A stretch of DNA of 64,000 bases, from NCBI RefSeq assembly GCF_008704655.1, contig NZ_CP023688.1:7632501-7696500 (forward strand). The letters run 5' to 3'. Positions within the stretch are counted from its first letter, which is position 1. Every line of letters begins with the position of its first letter. Source of the DNA: Streptomyces rimosus. Lineage in GTDB: Bacteria; Actinomycetota; Actinomycetes; Streptomycetales; Streptomycetaceae. The notes below the pieces were generated by a model that saw nothing but the letters and a program-made list of their open reading frames with translations, ran no database searches and was not told the DNA's origin. The position numbers were made by a program, and so were the translations under genes. Positions 56,921-64,000 of this stretch are shown here, piece by piece.

Positions 56921-57325
56921 ATGACGTCGCACCAGAACACCCAGACGATGAAGCCCGCGACCGCGGCGAAGAAGCTGGGTGTGTACCTCGAAGCCACCCC
57001 CGCCGAATTCCAGGAGGGCCTCGTCTCGCGCGCCGAACTGAACGCGCTGCAGACCGACCCGCCCGAGTGGCTCCGGGAGCTGCGACAGAACGGCCCCCAC
57101 CCCCGCCCCGTCGTCGCCGCGAAGCTGGGCGTCTCCATCTCGGGCCTCGCCCGCGGTGGCATCACCGAGCCCCTCACCACGGAGCAGATCGACGCCCTGA
57201 AGGCCGAGTCCCCCGAGTGGCTCCAGAAGGAACGCGCCACCCAGGCCGAGGTCCGCAAGGAAACCGTGCGGATCAAGGAGAAGCACAAGCAGGAACGCGA
57301 GAAGCGGGAGAAGAGCGGGGAGTAA
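56921..57325 (+). CDS. DUF5997 family protein
   Basis: The 134-residue protein starts TSHQNTQTMKPATAAKKLGV and contains two HTH-like segments (FQEGLVSRAELNAL and AAKLGVSISGLARGGI). The C-terminal helix is highly charged (VRIKEKHKQEREKREKSGE). This is the DUF5997 pattern. TACCCT at 56907-56912 lies 8 nt before ATG 56921, so the mRNA may be leaderless. It is divergent from the HTH-less LysR-domain protein, suggesting a functional pair. Confidence 0.85.
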   Translation: MTSHQNTQTMKPATAAKKLGVYLEATPAEFQEGLVSRAELNALQTDPPEWLRELRQNGPHPRPVVAAKLGVSISGLARGGITEPLTTEQIDALKAESPEWLQKERATQAEVRKETVRIKEKHKQEREKREKSGE

Positions 57326-57349
57326 GGGGCCCGGACTCGCCCGGCCCCC

Positions 57350-57985
57350 TCACCGCGCCCGTCGGGCCCGCAGCACCGTGTCGTGGGTGTGGTGGGTACC
57401 GGCGGGCGGCGGGGTCGTTCGGGCGCGGGTTTCGTTGGATTGGACGGTCCAGTCGGGGGCGAGGAGCTGGGCTATCTCGTCGGGTACGTAATAGTCGGCC
57501 GGGTCGAAGCCGTCTTCCGGGCGGGGAGTCAGGCCGCTCAGGTCGTGGCTGACGAAGAGCAGGGTGCCGCCGGGGGCGACGGCCTCCAGCAGGCCGCGTA
57601 GCGCGGTGTGGTCCGGCTCGCGCCGGAGCGGGAAGTACTGGACGGACACCAGGTCGAAGGCGTCGGCCGGGGGCGGTGCCGTGGTCAGGTCGGCACGGGC
57701 CCACGCCACCCGGCCGGCGAGGTCCGTGGCCGCCGCGGCGGCGCGTCGCAGCGCGACCTGGGAAATGTCGACCGCGGTGACCTGCCACCCGCGCCGGGCC
57801 AGCCACAGCGCGTCGGCGCCCTCACCGCACCCGACGTCGAGCGCCTGCCCGGGCGGCAGGCCGGTGACCTCGCTGACGAGGACGGGGTTGGGCGCACCGC
57901 TGAACACCTGGTCGCGGCTGCGGTACATCGCGTCCCACGACTGGGCGCTCGGCCCGGGGACGGGCCCGGAATGCTGGGTCATCAT
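57350..57985 (-). CDS. Class I SAM-dependent methyltransferase
   Basis: The 211-residue protein has motif I ALDVGCGEGADALWLARRGW, motif II VTAVDIS, and a later WARADLTT and FDLVSVQYF. It resembles the thiopurine/small-molecule methyltransferase group that begins with WDAMYRSRDQVFSGAPNPVL. The substrate is unknown. ATG 57985 has GGAGG 5 nt upstream; an ATG one codon later is also possible. Confidence 0.9.
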   Translation of the reverse strand: MMTQHSGPVPGPSAQSWDAMYRSRDQVFSGAPNPVLVSEVTGLPPGQALDVGCGEGADALWLARRGWQVTAVDISQVALRRAAAAATDLAGRVAWARADLTTAPPPADAFDLVSVQYFPLRREPDHTALRGLLEAVAPGGTLLFVSHDLSGLTPRPEDGFDPADYYVPDEIAQLLAPDWTVQSNETRARTTPPPAGTHHTHDTVLRARRAR

Positions 57986-58084
57986 GACCACCTCCGCGGT
58001 CAACCTGCCGCTCCCCGCCACGAACCGGCAAAGTTCTTTGCGGAAACCGCAAAATGGGGCGGTTGGGGGAGTGCGTGGGGGTGC

Positions 58085-59479
58085 TCAGGGGGCACCTGGG
58101 GTGCTAAGTGCGCGTCTACGGGATTCTGTGACGTGACCGCCCAGGTACCGGACGAGGAACAGCGCGTCCTCCGGGTCGTCGGCCCGGAAGGCGACGCGAC
58201 GGAGCAGGCCCACCGAGTCGAGCGCGACGCCCTCGCGGGCCAGGACGTAGACGAGGGTGAGGAAGGCCGACCGGGCGTTGCCGTCGTCGAAGGGGTGGAA
58301 GAAGCAGACGTCCAGGTAGGCGCGTGCGGCACGGGCGATCAGGGAGAGGGGTTGCCCGCCGCCCGGCCCGCTGCTGCTGCCGGGCGCGCTCTCGGCCAGG
58401 CAGGCGTCGAGGCGGGCCCGGGTGTCCGGGCCGATGCCGTAACGCTCCCGGCCCCTCTTGGCGAAGGCGGGCGAACTCCGGAACGGCGGCGGCTCCGCTG
58501 TGCCCAGGACATGCTGCTGCCAGCCACGGAGCAGTGCGAAGTCGAGCGGGGCGCCGCGCGCCGCGTCGGCCCGTAGCGACTCAAGGGCGGTGAGCAGACC
58601 TTCGGCGCGGGCGGGGTCCACGGCGGCGTCGAAGGAACGGATGTCCTCGGCCGCGCCGTCACGCGACGGGATCACCGGCCCGTCCACACCGCCGTCCGGG
58701 CCCTTGTGCCACGGCACGGTCCCGCGTACGGCCAGCCAGCGTTCCAGGTGATCAGGCGCGGGCCCGGCGGACCACGCCTCGTGCTGCGGCCGCAGCGACA
58801 GCGCGAGCCGCTCCGCGACATCGTCGACCAGCACCGGGCCGGGATCGGTCCAGCTCTCGAAGCGCCCGCCGACCGCCTGCTCGACCAGGTCCTGCGCCAC
58901 GTCGGGCGCGAACCCCCAGTAACCGAGGAACCACGTGAGCACCTGCCGGCAGTGCCCGTGCCAGCCGCTGCCGCAGCCGGTGCGGTCGGCCACCTGGAGG
59001 ATCAGGTTGCGGGCGGCACGCTCCCACAGGATCCGCTGATCCTCGATCGCGGCCGGTTCCAGCGGGTACCGCTCGAACCAGCCGACGAGGGTCTCCAGCC
59101 ACCCGCGCCACTCGCCCAGCGCCGTGACCACCCGGGCGAGCGTCTCCTCCGGAGTACCGATCGAGTCCCGCGGGCAGCACCAACTGCCGACCGGCCCTCC
59201 GTCGAAGTCCCCTTCGTCGTGCGCCCAGCGCCAGCCGATGGCCCAAGGCCCGTAGTGCTCCACGAGCGCATGCGACATGGCGTCGGCCCAGAGCGTGCCT
59301 TCACCATGGCTCCAACGGATGAGTGTCATATCGCTGAGCGGCAGGTCCGGGCGGCGCGGCACGCACCGGGCCGGCCCCAGCGAGCGCACCACGTGCGCGG
59401 CCGACGCGCTGTCGAAGGGGTGGCGGGCGGGGTCCACTTCGTCCCAGGTCAAAAAGTGCGGGACCAGTTCGGGTAGCAC
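58085..59479 (-). CDS. Fic-domain protein with long N-terminal region
   Basis: The 464-residue protein has a Fic core at about 270-440 with the active loop HPFDDGNAR at 395-403. The loop is complete, with Ala in place of the usual second Gly. Fic enzymes transfer AMP or other nucleotide groups to target proteins. The N-terminal 250 residues are unusual: Trp- and Cys-rich (GWRWAHDEGDFDGG, WCCPRDSI, GCGSGWHGHCRQVLTWFLGY). No clear [ST]xxxE[GN] inhibitory helix was found, and no antitoxin gene adjoins. GTG start at 59479; divergent from an HD-domain gene. Confidence 0.88.
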   Translation of the reverse strand: MLPELVPHFLTWDEVDPARHPFDSASAAHVVRSLGPARCVPRRPDLPLSDMTLIRWSHGEGTLWADAMSHALVEHYGPWAIGWRWAHDEGDFDGGPVGSWCCPRDSIGTPEETLARVVTALGEWRGWLETLVGWFERYPLEPAAIEDQRILWERAARNLILQVADRTGCGSGWHGHCRQVLTWFLGYWGFAPDVAQDLVEQAVGGRFESWTDPGPVLVDDVAERLALSLRPQHEAWSAGPAPDHLERWLAVRGTVPWHKGPDGGVDGPVIPSRDGAAEDIRSFDAAVDPARAEGLLTALESLRADAARGAPLDFALLRGWQQHVLGTAEPPPFRSSPAFAKRGRERYGIGPDTRARLDACLAESAPGSSSGPGGGQPLSLIARAARAYLDVCFFHPFDDGNARSAFLTLVYVLAREGVALDSVGLLRRVAFRADDPEDALFLVRYLGGHVTESRRRALSTPGAP

Positions 59480-59624
59480 CGCGTCAGCCTGCCATGTCCG
59501 CCCGGAGGATGATCAGGATTTTTGCGGCCCTCGACTGCGTCGGCCCGCCCTCGGCCCGTGGCCCTGCTCGCCCGACCGTACGCTGGAGCGCTCAGAGGAC
59601 GATCTTTCTCATGGGGGCGGGGCA

Positions 59625-60230
59625 ATGCTGATCGAAGTCGCGGGGGTACAGGCTCGCTTGGGACGGGCCATGGAACTGGCGCAGTCGGTGTGTACGGAGT
59701 ACGCGGGTGACGCGCTGTACCACCATTCGATGCGCTCGTACTTCTTCGGCGCGGCCTGGGCGCAGGCTCGCGGCCTCCATTTCGACAGCGAGCTGTTGTT
59801 CGTCTCGGCGATGCTGCACGACTTGGCGCTCACCCCGCCCTTTGACAGCCACGCCCTCCCTTTCGAGGAGGCCGGCGGCCACCTGGCGCGGGTCTTCACG
59901 GCCGGTCTCGGCTGGCCGCGCGAACGGCGTCACCGGGCAGCCGAACTCATCGTGCTGCACATGCGGGACGATGTGGAGCCGGAGCAGGATCCGGAAAGCC
60001 GCCTGCTCCAGGTGGGGACGAGCGCGGATGTCTCCGGGGCGGGACTCGACGCGTTCGACCCCGCCTTCGTCGAAGCGCTCGTCGCGGCATACCCCCGCCT
60101 GGGCTTCGCCGAGTCCTTCGTCGATCTCTTCCGCGACCAGGCCGAGCGCAAGCCGGAGTGTGCGGCAGCGAAGCTGGTGGCCGGACAGTGGCCGGACAGG
60201 ACCCTGGCCAATCCGATGGAGCGTGCCTGA
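59625..60230 (+). CDS. HD-domain phosphohydrolase-like protein
   Basis: The 201-residue protein has an HD domain: His33/34 in YHHSMRSYFFGAA, the HD pair at 65-66 in SAMLHDLALT, and a later LHMRDDVEPEQDPE. It resembles plant-cyanamide-hydratase-type HD proteins. The substrate is probably a small nitrogenous compound or nucleotide. ATG 59625 follows GGGGGCGGGG. It is divergent from the Fic gene across 145 bp. Confidence 0.82.
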   Translation: MLIEVAGVQARLGRAMELAQSVCTEYAGDALYHHSMRSYFFGAAWAQARGLHFDSELLFVSAMLHDLALTPPFDSHALPFEEAGGHLARVFTAGLGWPRERRHRAAELIVLHMRDDVEPEQDPESRLLQVGTSADVSGAGLDAFDPAFVEALVAAYPRLGFAESFVDLFRDQAERKPECAAAKLVAGQWPDRTLANPMERA

Positions 60231-62716
<2,486 letters not shown>

Positions 62717-62720
<4 letters not shown>

Positions 62721-63679
62721 GCGCCCGCAAGCACACCGCGCTGCCCAAGGCCCGCACCCTCATCGAGGCGCTGCCCTGGCTGACCCGGCACCACGGCAAG
62801 ACCGTGGTCATCAAGTTCGGCGGCAACGCCATGGTCGACGAGGAGCTGAAGGCCGCCTTCGCGCAGGACGTGGTCTTCCTGCGGCACGCCGGGCTGCGGC
62901 CGGTCGTCGTGCACGGCGGCGGCCCGCAGATCAGCGCCCAGCTGGAGCGGCTGGGCCTGGAGTCGGAGTTCAAGGCGGGCCTGCGGGTCACCACGCCCGA
63001 GGCGATGGACGTCGTACGGATGGTGCTCGCCGGGCAGGTGCAGCGGGAGCTGGTCGGCCTGCTCAACCAGCACGGCCCGCTCGCCGTCGGCATGACCGGC
63101 GAGGACGCCCACCTGATGACCGCCACCCGGCACTACGCCGAGGTGGACGGCGAGCGGGTGGACATCGGGCGGGTCGGCGAGGTCACCGCGATCGACACCG
63201 GCGCCGTGCGGGCCCTGCTGGACGACGGCCGCATCCCGGTCATCTCCTCCGTCGCGCGCAGTGCCGACGCGGGCGACGGGACCGGCGTCTTCAACGTCAA
63301 CGCGGACACCGCGGCGGCGGCCCTGGCCGCGGCCCTCGGTGCCGAGACGCTGATGGTCCTCACCGACGTGGAGGGCCTGTACGAGGACTGGCCGCACAGC
63401 GACGAGGTGATCTCCCGGCTCACCGCCACCGAGCTGGAGAAGCTGCTGCCCGACCTGGCCAGCGGCATGGTGCCGAAGATGCGGGGCTGCCTGCACGCCG
63501 TACGCAACGGGGTGCACACCGCCCGGGTCATCGACGGCCGGGTCCAGCACTCGATCCTGCTGGAGATCTTCACGGACGAGGGGATCGGCACGATGGTCGT
63601 GCCGGACGAGCCGGCGGCCGCCGCCGGCATCGCGGACATCAAGGGCAGCAGCGAGAGCGAGAAGGCGGGAGCGGCATGA
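62717..63679 (+). CDS. argB: Acetylglutamate kinase
   Basis: The 320-residue kinase has the amino-acid-kinase fold: [27 protein letters not shown], the substrate-binding [13 protein letters not shown] and [10 protein letters not shown]. The N-terminal helix ([20 protein letters not shown]) is the feature linked to arginine-inhibited hexameric enzymes. ATG 62717 overlaps the argJ stop, and its own stop overlaps argD. Confidence 0.97.
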
Positions 63680-64000
63680 GCGACGCGGCCACGGACACGG
63701 CGCCCATCACAGCGTCCAACACCACGCTCACCGAGCGCTGGCAGGGCGCCATGATGGACAACTTCGGGACGCCCCGCGTCCCCCTCGTACGCGGTGAAGG
63801 CGCGAAGGTCTGGGACGCGGACGGCAACGCCTACCTGGACTTCCTCGGCGGCATCGCCGTCAACGCGCTCGGCCACGCGCACCCCGCCGTCGTCCGCGCG
63901 GTCTCCGGGCAGATCGCCACCCTCGGGCACGTCTCCAACTTCTTCGTCGCCGAGCCGACCGTCGCGCTCGCCGAACGGCTGCTGCGGATCGCCGGGCGCC
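63676..64000 (+). CDS. argD: Acetylornithine aminotransferase (partial)
   Basis: The first 108 residues are present before the window ends. The class III aminotransferase start is clear ([52 protein letters not shown]). ATG 63676 overlaps the argB stop (ATGA). It converts N-acetylglutamate semialdehyde to acetylornithine. Confidence 0.96.
   Translation, partial: MSDAATDTAPITASNTTLTERWQGAMMDNFGTPRVPLVRGEGAKVWDADGNAYLDFLGGIAVNALGHAHPAVVRAVSGQIATLGHVSNFFVAEPTVALAERLLRIAGR

Overview
The window is a 64 kb stretch of a high-GC actinobacterial chromosome, almost certainly Streptomyces. GC is above 70%, third codon positions are nearly all G or C, and GTG starts and 4-base ATGA/GTGA stop/start overlaps are common. 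The gene order infC-rpmI-rplT, trmH, orphan kinase, pheS-pheT, then argC-argJ-argB-argD matches my memory of the Streptomyces core (S. coelicolor SCO1576 to SCO1613). No database was consulted. No tRNA, rRNA, CRISPR array or intact transposon was seen. The only transposon trace is a decayed IS5-type fragment near 55.9 kb.

Layout. 0-2.6 kb: end of a glutamine-synthetase-like gene with an aldehyde dehydrogenase and an SDR, a probable amine catabolic operon. 2.7-5.3 kb: secreted HAD phosphatase facing a PLP-dependent amino acid lyase. 5.4-8.0 kb: membrane protein coupled to a mycosin-type protease. 8.4-10.7 kb: SseB-like protein, aquaporin, DUF1844 protein, with two unusual repeat arrays between them. 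10.7-18.5 kb: translation core (infC with an AUC start and an attenuator-like leader, rpmI, rplT, trmH, histidine kinase, pheST). 18.5-22.7 kb: SpoIIE-type phosphatase, NsdA/NsdB-like TPR regulator and Nudix hydrolase, with a recurring TTCACAC-N3-GTGTGAA palindrome. 22.8-28.5 kb: hydroxyacyl-CoA dehydrogenase, GHL10 glycosidase-like protein, DUF1918 protein, EamA exporter/MocR regulator pair, GNAT.

28.5-34.4 kb: a minus-strand sugar uptake operon (binding lipoprotein, two ABC permeases, PfkB kinase, GH4 glycosidase) with a palindromic operator candidate upstream. 34.5-37.3 kb: IPT/TIG secreted protein, a frameshifted GNAT gene and a second uncharacterised protein. 37.3-45.5 kb: accessory genes (IMPase-like protein, double AsnC regulator, VOC protein, ECF41 sigma factor, TmrB-like ATPase with MFS exporter, CGNR protein, stand-alone ketosynthase). 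45.9-48.1 kb: monomeric isocitrate dehydrogenase. 48.3-52.6 kb: DUF1023 hydrolase, acyltransferase and a NarL-type two-component system, all overlapping. 52.7-60.2 kb: TetX-like oxygenase with TetR, membrane protein, IS5 remnant, LysR effector domain without HTH beside DUF5997, methyltransferase, Fic protein, HD protein. 60.5 kb to the end: the arginine operon behind a promoter that overlaps a probable ARG box.

I found no cluster that is clearly a new defence or biosynthetic system. The signals most worth checking are the 8 x 19 bp array after aqpZ, the infC leader and its AUC start, the TTCACAC-N3-GTGTGAA palindromes, the tandem repeats in the leader of the IMPase-like gene, and the long-N-terminus Fic protein.
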